DNA of 64,000 nucleotides from Poriferisodalis sp965221945 (GTDB taxonomy: Bacteria; Actinomycetota; Acidimicrobiia; Acidimicrobiales; Poriferisodalaceae). The notes beneath the pieces are model-generated. The model did not search any database. It was not told the origin of the DNA and saw nothing but the letters and a program-made list of their open reading frames with translations. Shown here piece after piece: positions 41,643 to 49,120 of the stretch (positions are counted from its first letter, which is position 1; each line of letters begins with the position of its first letter). Location: contig NZ_OZ244925.1 of the NCBI RefSeq assembly GCF_965221945.1, positions 3,224,001 through 3,288,000 of the forward strand, read 5' to 3'. The translations under genes were made by a program, and so were the position numbers.

Positions 41643-42011
41643 CTATGAAGCCGAGCTCGCCGGCTTGGACGCTGTGCCGCGGTTGCCTGATCGGGATCGC
41701 CGTCGAGATGATCGGCCGCCGCGGTTCTGGCCTCGACCTTGGCCTTTCCCCCGCTGTCGGGGTCGTTGTCCCCCACCGGATCGGCGGCGCGGCCGGCGGC
41801 GATTTCGCCGGGCGTCGCCCAAGCGCGGCGGTGGACCGGTCGGGCGCACCCGCACTCGAACGCGGGCGGGCTCGCGCCGAATTCCCCAGCGAGTTCGCGT
41901 TGGCTCCGCCAAAATCTCGATGTCGACGTCCTCGGCGGCAACCGAGAGCGCATCGAGGGCACGCTCACGCGCCTCGTCAACGGTGGGGCCCGTCATCACG
42001 ATCCACTCCAT
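41643..42011 (-). CDS. Stand-alone Jag N-terminal domain protein with basic tail
   Basis: A 122-residue protein. Residues 1-55 match Jag_N: WIVMTGPTVDEARERALDAL, then AEDVDIEILAEPTRTRWGIR and RVRVRV. The remaining 65 residues are a disordered Arg/Gly/Gln/Ser tail (RRNRRRPRRRSGGGQRPRQR) that would bind nucleic acid. The gene lies 38 bases after yidC, exactly where jag normally begins, but the KH-R3H part is 3.4 kb further on. It may be the severed N-terminus of jag or a natural separate protein of this lineage. Confidence 0.78.
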   Translation of the reverse strand: MEWIVMTGPTVDEARERALDALSVAAEDVDIEILAEPTRTRWGIRREPARVRVRVRPTGPPPRLGDARRNRRRPRRRSGGGQRPRQRGKGQGRGQNRGGRSSRRRSRSGNRGTASKPASSAS

Positions 42012-42049
42012 GACGCAGCCCTAGCTCCCCGCAGAAATCGCCGTCGCAC

Positions 42050-43240
42050 TCATCGCTTGCGGCGATTGCGCGTCCTGCCGTCTCCTGAGGTGCGGCGACT
42101 CTGGATGGGCTTCGACTCTGGTTCGGACTGGCCCCGACGGCGCTTGCGGCCACGCTCAGAGGTCTGGTACCGACGCGAACCGGTTCCGCCCCGGCGTGAA
42201 CGCTTGTCGGCATCGGTGACCCGTTCCTCCGACGAACGGGTCCGGCGGACCGAAGAAGTCTCTGAGGGTTCCGGCGGCGCGGGCTCCGGCGTGCTCTCGT
42301 GCGACGAGTTGCGTGAGCCCGACCGACGTTCTGCGCGGCGTTGCTCGCGAGCCGCTCGACGGGTCGCCTCAGCGTCAAGCGCCTTGCGTGACCGCTGATT
42401 CGGCACCGGTCGCGGTGGCTCAGGCTCCGACACCGTCTCAGCCTCGATGACATCGTCAGAGGACTCGGGCGTGACCAGCGGTTTCGCCGGCTTCATCGTG
42501 GCATGGATGAAGGCCTGGGTCAGCATCCGGTAGATGCTGGACACGATGAAGTAAGGCACCAACGCCGCCGGCACGAAGAAGCTGAACACCGGCAGCATAA
42601 AGGGCATGTACTTCATCATGATTTCCATCTGACGGTTCGGCATGGCCGCGCCGCCGCGCCGCGCCGCCATCTGGCGCTGCTGGAGCCAGGCCAGCAGGAA
42701 TGTGACCGCTACGAGCCCCAGATAGGGGAGTCCCTCGACGAAATCAGACTGGATTACGTCCTTCGCTGCCTCCGACAAGTCCATCCCCAGGGACCGCATT
42801 TCGCCGCCCGCGTCGACGATGTCCTGGTAAAGCTGCGAATCAGGACTCAGATTTCGGGGAAAAGGCTTGTCGACTGGATTCTGTTCAGGTATGCGCAGGT
42901 TCCAAATGACTCGGTACAGCACGATGAAGATGGGGATCTGGGCCAGATTCGGTAGGCACCCGCCCAGGGGGCTCACTCCGTTCGACTGGTAGAGCTTCAT
43001 CGTTTCTTCGTTGAGTTTCTGGCGGTCGCCGGTGTGCTTCTTGCGCAGCTGAGCCAGCTCCGGCTGCAGTGCCTGGGTCTTGGTCATCGTCCGGGCACCG
43101 CGCAAGGTGAGCGGGGTGAACAGCAGCATGATCGCCAGGGTCAGCATGCAGATGGCGAACGTGTAGTCGGGGACGAGCGAGTAGAACCACGCCAGCACAC
43201 CGGCGATGCCGTCAAATATCGGATCAGCCCAATCGAACAT
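42050..43240 (-). CDS. yidC: Membrane protein insertase YidC
   Basis: A 396-residue YidC/Oxa1 protein with five predicted membrane helices, TPLTLRGARTMTKTQALQPE and the GGCLPNLAQIPIFIVLYRV segment. A long Arg/Ser/Glu-rich C-terminal tail (about 255-396) ends QSRRTSGDGRTRNRRKR, likely ribosome-binding. GGGAG precedes ATG 43240, which shares one base with the yidD stop (TGATG). It inserts membrane proteins alone or with SecYEG. Confidence 0.94.
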   Translation of the reverse strand: MFDWADPIFDGIAGVLAWFYSLVPDYTFAICMLTLAIMLLFTPLTLRGARTMTKTQALQPELAQLRKKHTGDRQKLNEETMKLYQSNGVSPLGGCLPNLAQIPIFIVLYRVIWNLRIPEQNPVDKPFPRNLSPDSQLYQDIVDAGGEMRSLGMDLSEAAKDVIQSDFVEGLPYLGLVAVTFLLAWLQQRQMAARRGGAAMPNRQMEIMMKYMPFMLPVFSFFVPAALVPYFIVSSIYRMLTQAFIHATMKPAKPLVTPESSDDVIEAETVSEPEPPRPVPNQRSRKALDAEATRRAAREQRRAERRSGSRNSSHESTPEPAPPEPSETSSVRRTRSSEERVTDADKRSRRGGTGSRRYQTSERGRKRRRGQSEPESKPIQSRRTSGDGRTRNRRKR

Positions 43241-43515
43241 CAGTGCTCCCAGGATCCAGTAGCGGCATCCGCACGGCGATCCCGGCCGCTCCTCACCGCT
43301 ACCGGGTCGTAGCCCCAGCCGCCCCACGGATGGCAGCGGCAGATGCGCCGGATGGCCAGCCAACTACCTCGTGCCGCACCCCAGGTTCGCACGGCATCGA
43401 GTGCGTACTGCGAACACGTCGGATCGAAGCGGCACGACGGCGGCCTCGAGCGGGGGAGTGCGCGGTAGAACCTGACCACAGCGACCAGCGCTCGTGCGAC
43501 GGACCCCATTCTCAT
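43240..43515 (-). CDS. yidD: Membrane protein insertion efficiency factor YidD
   Basis: A 91-residue YidD: ALVAVVRFYRALPRSRPPSC, RFDPTCSQYALDAVRTWGA and RICRCHPWGGWGYDPV, all with the conserved Cys residues. ATG 43515 overlaps the rnpA stop by four bases; ATG 43509 is an alternative. It is a short amphipathic protein that aids YidC. Confidence 0.93.
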   Translation of the reverse strand: MRMGSVARALVAVVRFYRALPRSRPPSCRFDPTCSQYALDAVRTWGAARGSWLAIRRICRCHPWGGWGYDPVAVRSGRDRRADAATGSWEH

Positions 43516-43859
43516 TTCGGCGTGCTCTTGGTTCTCGGAAAGGCCCCCGCCATCTCCAGCAACCTCGCCAGCTCGGCTCGGGCGCGCCGGTAGGTCACCG
43601 CCGAGACTGCTCCGCGCGTGCCGACGAGATACCGGCCCGGCGCCAAGTCGTCCGCGTGTTCGCGAAACAGCGCCCGCAGGCGTCGACGCACCCGATTGCG
43701 CGCCACTGCGGTGCCAGCGTGCCGGCTGAGCGCAAACGCCACACGGGGCCGTGCCAGCCCGGCGTCGGCTGCGAAGGACATCCACAGCAGCTCGCTGTCG
43801 AAGCGACGACCGCGTCGCAGCGCTGCGAAGTCGGCCTTGCTGTGGCACGAATCGATCAG
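43512..43859 (-). CDS. rnpA: Ribonuclease P protein component, CTG start
   Basis: A 115-residue RnpA when started at CTG 43859. The N-terminal part SCHSKADFAALRRGRRF is the expected DF-containing motif, and VARNRVRRRLRALFREH is the RNR signature. A start at ATG 43781 would leave only 89 residues and remove the conserved N-terminus. The frame is open upstream through rpmH but holds no ATG, GTG or TTG, so the CTG overlapping the rpmH stop (CTGA) is the best start. RnpA assists RNase P RNA in tRNA 5' processing. Confidence 0.85.
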   Translation of the reverse strand: MIDSCHSKADFAALRRGRRFDSELLWMSFAADAGLARPRVAFALSRHAGTAVARNRVRRRLRALFREHADDLAPGRYLVGTRGAVSAVTYRRARAELARLLEMAGAFPRTKSTPK

Positions 43860-43990
43860 GCGCTCAGCCGTTGCCGGCCCTTGCGTCGGCGAGAATTCAC
43901 AATTGCCCGGCCCGCGCGGGTGGACATGCGATGGCGGAAGCCGTGTCGGCGTGCCCGTCTGCGGCTGTGGGGTTGGTACGTGCGCTTCAC
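43856..43990 (-). CDS. rpmH: 50S ribosomal protein L34
   Basis: A 44-residue L34: VKRTYQPHSRRRARRHGF and RMSTRAGRAIVNSRRRKGR. AGGAGG lies seven bases before GTG 43990. It is the first gene of the rpmH-rnpA-yidD-yidC operon, divergent from dnaA. Confidence 0.95.
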   Translation of the reverse strand: MKRTYQPHSRRRARRHGFRHRMSTRAGRAIVNSRRRKGRQRLSA

Positions 43991-44098
43991 GCTGCAGCCT
44001 CCTGGAGGTTCAGGCCGCGGGCAGGTCCGCGAAATGCGGTGCGGCGACCGGAGCGTGCCCGGGTGTCGACCCGAGAGCGCTGACAGCCTACGGGTGCT

Positions 44099-44202
44099 GG
44101 CACAAGGCGGCACCGGGGTACGGGGAACACGAAGACGCGCGTGTCGACGCGGGTGTTAACGCGCGCATTCGCGCGCGTTATTCGCGCGCAACACCTTGTG
44201 CC
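44099..44202. repeat. Nested inverted repeats between rpmH and dnaA
   Basis: Within the 469-base rpmH-dnaA region (43991-44459), GGCACAAGG (44099-44107) and CCTTGTGCC (44194-44202) form a perfect 9-base inverted repeat. It encloses GGTGTT (44152-44157) and AACACC (44190-44195), and these surround a run of alternating CG blocks, GCGCGCATTCGCGCGCG and TTATTCGCGCGC. No DnaA-box consensus is seen in this intergenic region; the rest holds no gene. Confidence 0.6.
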
Positions 44203-44224
44203 GGTTCATCACCGGCTGCGGTCG

Positions 44225-44270
44225 GGCAGGTTGCCGGGACAGCAAACACCCATGTCACCTGCCTGTTTGC
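44225..44270. other. H-type pseudoknot-like arrangement in the dnaA upstream region
   Basis: Two perfect 7-base complementary pairs are interleaved: GGCAGGT (44225-44231) with ACCTGCC (44257-44263), and GCAAACA (44242-44248) with TGTTTGC (44264-44270). The second halves abut, which is the order of an H-type RNA pseudoknot with coaxial stems. It lies 190 bases before the dnaA start, next to a simple hairpin CCGGT-TCATC-ACCGG (44201-44215). Confidence 0.45.
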
Positions 44271-44459
44271 GGGAGTTATGGGCCTGTCGATGAACTGTCG
44301 AGCCCGCGTCATCTCGGACATCATGGCGGTGTACCAACGCGCGCTTGCGACAGTGGGTGCGCGGCCATAAGTTCCTTTCACGGATGCCGCTTGGTGGCTC
44401 GCAGGAGAACAACGGGTTCCCCGGGTGCACTACGGCCGCAGGCGAACGAGGTTGTTGTG

Positions 44460-46058
44460 GTGAGTTCTCCGCAGGCGGGTGCCACAGCACACGAGCCTGA
44501 CGACGAACCTCACATCTCACCGCAGTCGGCCCCATTCGAGCAATCTCATATGACTTCACGGGAGCCATCAGAAACGGCCGAAAACGCGCGGGCGAATACC
44601 GACGAGTTGTGGTCGCAGTGCCGTGAGATCCTCCGCAGGACCGTCTCGGACGCACTCTGGTTGGGCTACTTCCGCCACTTGCAGGCGCTGCACATCGACG
44701 GCGAGCTGGCCGTGCTGATCGCGCCGAGCAACATGATCCGGGATCGCATCCAGCGCCGATATATCCCCATGCTCCACGCCGCCTTCGAACGGCTGCCTGT
44801 CCGCCCGCAGACCTACGAGATCGAGACCCGTCCCGAGCTCGCAGATCTTGACAGCGCCAACGGCACCGACGCGGACCCACACGACGTCGATGCAATCCCC
44901 GACGACGATGCCTCCGTCCTGAGCCAGGACGAGACATGGCACCCAGCGGGCGGCTCTGCCCAGTCTGCACCGGTCGCCGAGAGCGCCGTCCGTGACGCTG
45001 CGTCACCCAGTGTCGCCGGAACGCCGCGCAGGGTGTCGGGCGTCGACATCACCAATCCCCGCTACACCTTCGAGAGCTTCGTCACCGGCAGCAGCAACCG
45101 GTTCGCCCAAGCCGCGGCGCTCGCGGTAGCTGAGACTCCGGGAATCGCGTACAACCCGCTGTTCATTCATGGCAGCACAGGCCTGGGCAAGACCCACCTG
45201 CTGCAGGCCGTTGTGAACTTCCTGGGCACGACCCTGCCCGAGCATCGTGTCCGGTACGTCTCGACCGAGACCTTCCTCTCAGAGTTCATCGAAGCAATCC
45301 GTACGAACACGACGCCAGCGTTCAAGCGGCGTTACCGCGAGCTCGACGTGCTGCTGCTCGATGACATCCAGTTCATGGAAGGCAAGGAAGGCCTGCAAGA
45401 AGAGCTGTTCCACACCTTTAACTCGCTCCACGTGGCGGGCCGGCAGATCGTGATCTCCTCAGATCGCCCGCCTCGCAGCATCGCCACGCTGTCAGACCGG
45501 CTGCGCAGCCGATTCGAGTGGGGCCTGATCACCGACATTCAACCGCCCGATCTTGAGACTCGGGTGGCCATCTTGCGCAAGAAGACCGAGCACAGACATG
45601 TACCCGACGAGGTGCTCGAGCACATCGCCTACATCATCATCAACAACATCCGTGAACTCGAGGGCGCGCTAATTCGCGTCACCGCCTACGCCAGTCTCAC
45701 CCGCAACGCCGTCACGCTCGAGATGGCACAGCAGATCCTCAGCGACGTCCGTGAACCGCAGGAGAAACCCATCACCACCGAGCGGATCCTGCACATGACC
45801 GCCGACATGTTCGGCTACGGCGTGATCGAACTCACCAGCCAAGGCCGTCAGCAGGGCCTGGTCAAAGCGCGCCAGATCAGCATGTACGTGATGCGCGAAC
45901 TCACCGACCTGAGCTACCCCGCCATTGGGAGTGTGTTCGGCGGCCGCGATCACACCACGGTCATGCACGCTGTCAAGAAGATCAACAGCCTCCTGCCTTC
46001 AGAACGCAAGGTGTACGACCAGGTAGCACAGCTCATCTCGCGGGTCCGAGCCGCCTGA
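44460..46058 (+). CDS. dnaA: Chromosomal replication initiator protein DnaA
   Basis: A 532-residue DnaA: domain I (about 35-115, LWSQCREILRRTVSD, VLIAPSNMIRDRIQRRY), a variable acidic domain II, AAA+ domain III with Walker A FIHGSTGLGKTHLLQA and Walker B DVLLLDDIQFMEG, and domain IV with FGGRDHTTVMHAVKKI for DnaA-box binding. GAGG eight bases before GTG 44460 makes it the best start; ATG 44550 is an alternative. It opens the dnaA-dnaN-recF-gyrBA direction. Confidence 0.94.
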   Translation: MSSPQAGATAHEPDDEPHISPQSAPFEQSHMTSREPSETAENARANTDELWSQCREILRRTVSDALWLGYFRHLQALHIDGELAVLIAPSNMIRDRIQRRYIPMLHAAFERLPVRPQTYEIETRPELADLDSANGTDADPHDVDAIPDDDASVLSQDETWHPAGGSAQSAPVAESAVRDAASPSVAGTPRRVSGVDITNPRYTFESFVTGSSNRFAQAAALAVAETPGIAYNPLFIHGSTGLGKTHLLQAVVNFLGTTLPEHRVRYVSTETFLSEFIEAIRTNTTPAFKRRYRELDVLLLDDIQFMEGKEGLQEELFHTFNSLHVAGRQIVISSDRPPRSIATLSDRLRSRFEWGLITDIQPPDLETRVAILRKKTEHRHVPDEVLEHIAYIIINNIRELEGALIRVTAYASLTRNAVTLEMAQQILSDVREPQEKPITTERILHMTADMFGYGVIELTSQGRQQGLVKARQISMYVMRELTDLSYPAIGSVFGGRDHTTVMHAVKKINSLLPSERKVYDQVAQLISRVRAA

Positions 46059-46382
46059 GGCTGACTCGACATCGGCTGTCCGCTATGCGGCCGACAAGTG
46101 GATCTAGGGTGTCTCCACACGTTGTGGATAACGAGTGGAAAAGTTCTCGACAAACCTCGGGAAACGTCGTGCTTTTCCACCGCTGCGCCAGCGATACAGG
46201 AAAAGGGAGGGTGTAGCTGTGGACGTGGCAAGCAAGACTGTTAACGGCCACATAGCGCTGATCTGCGAAAACGACTCACCGTCCACAATTCACAGCCCCT
46301 ATAACTACTACTGAATAAGTCTCAACCATCACATTGAGAATTGTCTGTCTCATCGGTCTCGTACGACCAAGGAGAACCGCCC
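46059..46382. other. Candidate oriC (dnaA-dnaN intergenic region)
   Basis: This 324-base gap between dnaA and dnaN has no gene. It carries one perfect DnaA box on the minus strand (TTATCCACA, 46123-46131), degenerate boxes at 46218-46226 and 46279-46287 (about two mismatches each), an A/T-richer right end with CCCCTATAACTACTACTG, and the dnaN leader. Position and content fit an actinobacterial oriC, but the number of good boxes is low. Confidence 0.7.
46123..46131 (-). promoter_or_regulatory. DnaA box
   Basis: TGTGGATAA on the plus strand, read TTATCCACA on the minus strand, equals the Escherichia coli consensus box. It stands 65 bases after the dnaA stop. Confidence 0.75.
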
Positions 46383-47492
46383 GTGAAATTGCGTATTGAA
46401 CGAGATGCACTGGTCGACCAGCTGACTTTGGCGAGCCGTGGGGTCAATGCGCGCGGTGGCGGGTTGTTCGTGCTCACCGGATTGCATCTGTGTGCTGATG
46501 GAGAAGGCCTCAGGGTCACGGGTACCGACTTGGACCTGACCGTGCGGACCCAGCTGCGGACTCCGGTGGAGACCGAAGGTGAGACGGTCGTCCCAGCTCG
46601 CCTCCTGACCGATATCGCCCGAGCGCTGCCTGCCGGCGAGATCAGCCTGGAAGTGACCGACGACGAAGTGCAGATCACCGGTGCACGTGCGCAGTTCTCC
46701 GTACGGACCCTGCCGACAGCCGATTTCCCGGTACTGCCCCAGCCGGCTGGAGACAGCGTGACCGTTCCTGCCGGCGACTTGGCGCAAGCCTTCCGGCAGG
46801 TTGTCCGCGCTGCAAGTTCCGACGACGCCCGACCAATTCTGACTGGTGTGCTCATGGCAGCTCGCGGAGACGGACTGCGCCTCGTGGCCACCGACTCCTA
46901 CCGTCTGGCACTGCGTGACCTGCCCGAGGCGCAAGTCTTGGCGACAGGGCAGCAAGTGCTGGTTCCGTCGCGAGCACTCGAGGAACTCGGACGGATCTTG
47001 GACTCCAGCAAGGACGTGACCATGCGGCTGGGCGAACGTGAAGTCACCTTCGAAGTCTCCGACGAGTCTCAATCCGCCCAGGTGACCTGTCGTCTCATTG
47101 CGGGCGACTTCCCGAGCTATGAACCGCTGATCCCCGACTCGCACGACAACCGCTTGGAGGTGGACCGTGCCGCGTTGCTCGACGGGGCTCGCCGGCTCCG
47201 CTTGCTGGCACGCGACACGAATGCGCCGCTGCGAATGGAGTTGCGCGAAAACAGCATCGAACTCACGGTCATCTCCCAGGACGTCGGGAGCGCGAGCGAG
47301 GAAATCGATGCCACGTACGAGGGAACGCCGACCACAGTCGCTTTCAACCCCGACTACCTCATCGAAGGCCTCGATGCTGCCGGCGGCGACACCGTCGAGT
47401 TGGTGCGGCTCGATGCCCTCAAGCCCGCCGTGCTTCGAACGCCTGGCCACGGCGAGTTCCTGTACCTGCTGATGCCAGTGCGGGTGTCGTAG
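46383..47492 (+). CDS. dnaN: DNA polymerase III sliding clamp (beta subunit)
   Basis: A 369-residue clamp with three repeated folds: VKLRIERDALVDQLTLASRG at the start, DARPILTGVLMAARGDGLRL in the middle and the C-terminal EFLYLLMPVRVS, as in other clamps (MPMR-like end). AAGGAG lies before GTG 46383, ruling out the open codons upstream at 46341. It tethers DNA polymerase III to DNA. Confidence 0.96.
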   Translation: MKLRIERDALVDQLTLASRGVNARGGGLFVLTGLHLCADGEGLRVTGTDLDLTVRTQLRTPVETEGETVVPARLLTDIARALPAGEISLEVTDDEVQITGARAQFSVRTLPTADFPVLPQPAGDSVTVPAGDLAQAFRQVVRAASSDDARPILTGVLMAARGDGLRLVATDSYRLALRDLPEAQVLATGQQVLVPSRALEELGRILDSSKDVTMRLGEREVTFEVSDESQSAQVTCRLIAGDFPSYEPLIPDSHDNRLEVDRAALLDGARRLRLLARDTNAPLRMELRENSIELTVISQDVGSASEEIDATYEGTPTTVAFNPDYLIEGLDAAGGDTVELVRLDALKPAVLRTPGHGEFLYLLMPVRVS

Positions 47493-47525
47493 TCAGCTGA
47501 ACCGCCGCCGCCAGAGCCAGCTCTT

Positions 47526-48635
47526 GTGATCGTTGCCTGGCTGAGTATCGAGAATTTTCGGAACCATCGATCTACCCAGCTGTCGCTTGACGAGGCCCGG
47601 ACGCTCGTGGTCGGGCCCAACGGGCACGGCAAGACGAACCTGCTCGAGGCCATCGCGATGCTGGATGGGTCGGGTTCGTTCCGCGGGGCGAGCGCGGAGA
47701 CTGTTGTGCGGGCCGGTTGCGAGCGGGCCTACGTGCGCGCCGAGATTCGCCGGGAGCGCCGGAAGTACCTGGTGGAGATGGAGATTGCGGCGGCTGGCCG
47801 TTCCCGGGCCCAGGTGAACGGCCAGCGTGTGCGGTCGCTGCGCGATCTTGCCGATGTGGTCAGCGCCGTGGTGTTCTGCCCAGCGGACCTGTCGATCCCT
47901 GCGGGCGGCCCAGCCGTGCGGCGGGAGCTGCTCGACGACATTCTGTCCGCCACCGATCGCGAGTACCGGGCGGCGCGCCTCGATTTCGAACGGATCCTGC
48001 GCCAACGCAACAACCTGTTGAAGCAGGCGGGCACGCGTCTCGACGACGAAGCCCTGACCACGCTGGAAGTCTGGGATGCACAATTCGCTGCTGCTGGCGA
48101 GACGGTTGCGACCCGCCGCGCCGCCCTGTGCACTGCACTGGCGCCTCCTGCACAGGACGCCTACTACCGACTCGCCGGGACCACAGTTCAGTTGGAGCTG
48201 TCCTACGCAGCCCCGTGGCGCGACGGCACGCTCGCCGTCGCCTTGGATCAGGCGCGTTCGGACGATCTGCGGCGCGGTACCACCACAGTGGGCCCACACC
48301 GCGACGACATGGAGATCTTCCTGGACGGGCTGCCGGCACGGACGCACGCCTCGCAGGGAGAACAGCGGAGCATTGCGCTGGCGCTGCGACTGGCGGAGCA
48401 CCGCTACACAGCCGAGATCGGCGGTATCGAGCCGGTCATCCTGCTCGACGATGTCTTCTCCGAGCTCGATGAGGGCCGCGCTCAACGCCTCGTCGGCTGC
48501 CTTCCTTCCGCACAGACCGTGGTGACGTCGGCCACCGGCCACGTACCGCCGGGAATCGAGATTCGCCGCCACATCCAGATCCGCGACGGCGAGGCGACCC
48601 CTGAAGACGCTCAGGTCAGCGAGAGCACCGACTGA
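47526..48635 (+). CDS. recF: DNA replication and repair protein RecF
   Basis: A 369-residue SMC-like ATPase: LSIENFRNHRSTQLSL, Walker A VGPNGHGKTNLLEAI, the SQGEQRSIALALRLAE signature and Walker B VILLDDVFSELD. RecF helps load RecA at gaps with RecO and RecR. GTG 47526 is the start, 33 bases after dnaN. Confidence 0.95.
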   Translation: MIVAWLSIENFRNHRSTQLSLDEARTLVVGPNGHGKTNLLEAIAMLDGSGSFRGASAETVVRAGCERAYVRAEIRRERRKYLVEMEIAAAGRSRAQVNGQRVRSLRDLADVVSAVVFCPADLSIPAGGPAVRRELLDDILSATDREYRAARLDFERILRQRNNLLKQAGTRLDDEALTTLEVWDAQFAAAGETVATRRAALCTALAPPAQDAYYRLAGTTVQLELSYAAPWRDGTLAVALDQARSDDLRRGTTTVGPHRDDMEIFLDGLPARTHASQGEQRSIALALRLAEHRYTAEIGGIEPVILLDDVFSELDEGRAQRLVGCLPSAQTVVTSATGHVPPGIEIRRHIQIRDGEATPEDAQVSESTD

Positions 48636-48673
48636 CCGGTTTGCGTCATGAGGCGTGCGAGCATGGGCATCCG

Positions 48674-48994
48674 ATGAAGAGACGTCGCCACGGCACAACT
48701 GGGCGCGAGCCTCGGCCGATCAAGGACTCGCTGCGGGCCGTCACCTCTGGTTTCGGTTCGCGGGGTCGGGCGATCGACCTGGGCGAGCGTTGGGTCCAAG
48801 CCGTGGGCGAGGCGATTGCGGCCCACGCGCAGCCCGAGCGGCTCGAAGCCGGCCGCTTGATCATTGTTGTCGACGACCCCGCTTGGGCGACGGAATTGCG
48901 CTATCACTCCAGCCGGATTCTGGCTGCATTGAACGCCGAAACCGGTGCTGCGGCCATCTCAGAACTGCACCTGCGTGTGCGTCCTCGCGGATAA
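48674..48994 (+). CDS. dciA: DUF721 / DciA family protein
   Basis: A 106-residue protein with IDLGERWVQAVGEAIAAHAQP and GRLIIVVDDPAWATELRYHS, the DUF721 domain. DciA proteins load or assist the replicative helicase DnaB in bacteria without DnaC/DnaI. ATG 48674 fits best; TTG 48641 is an alternative with no better Shine-Dalgarno sequence. Its place after recF is the usual one in actinobacteria, and dnaB is in the same window. Confidence 0.85.
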   Translation: MKRRRHGTTGREPRPIKDSLRAVTSGFGSRGRAIDLGERWVQAVGEAIAAHAQPERLEAGRLIIVVDDPAWATELRYHSSRILAALNAETGAAAISELHLRVRPRG

Positions 48995-49120
48995 CGTAAA
49001 AAACCTAGTGTGACCTGCGGTTTTGTTTCCCTTTCCGCGGGCGTTTTGGCACCGAGAATGGCGCGCTCTCCGGTAGACTGAAGCGTTAGGAAGAGTGCCG
49101 TTGGACACCAGGACCCGGAC

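Noticed and set aside
43512..43781. rnpA as a truncated 89-residue gene from ATG 43781
   Set aside because: The upstream in-frame codons encode the conserved DF-containing N-terminus, so the gene is complete and its start is upstream.
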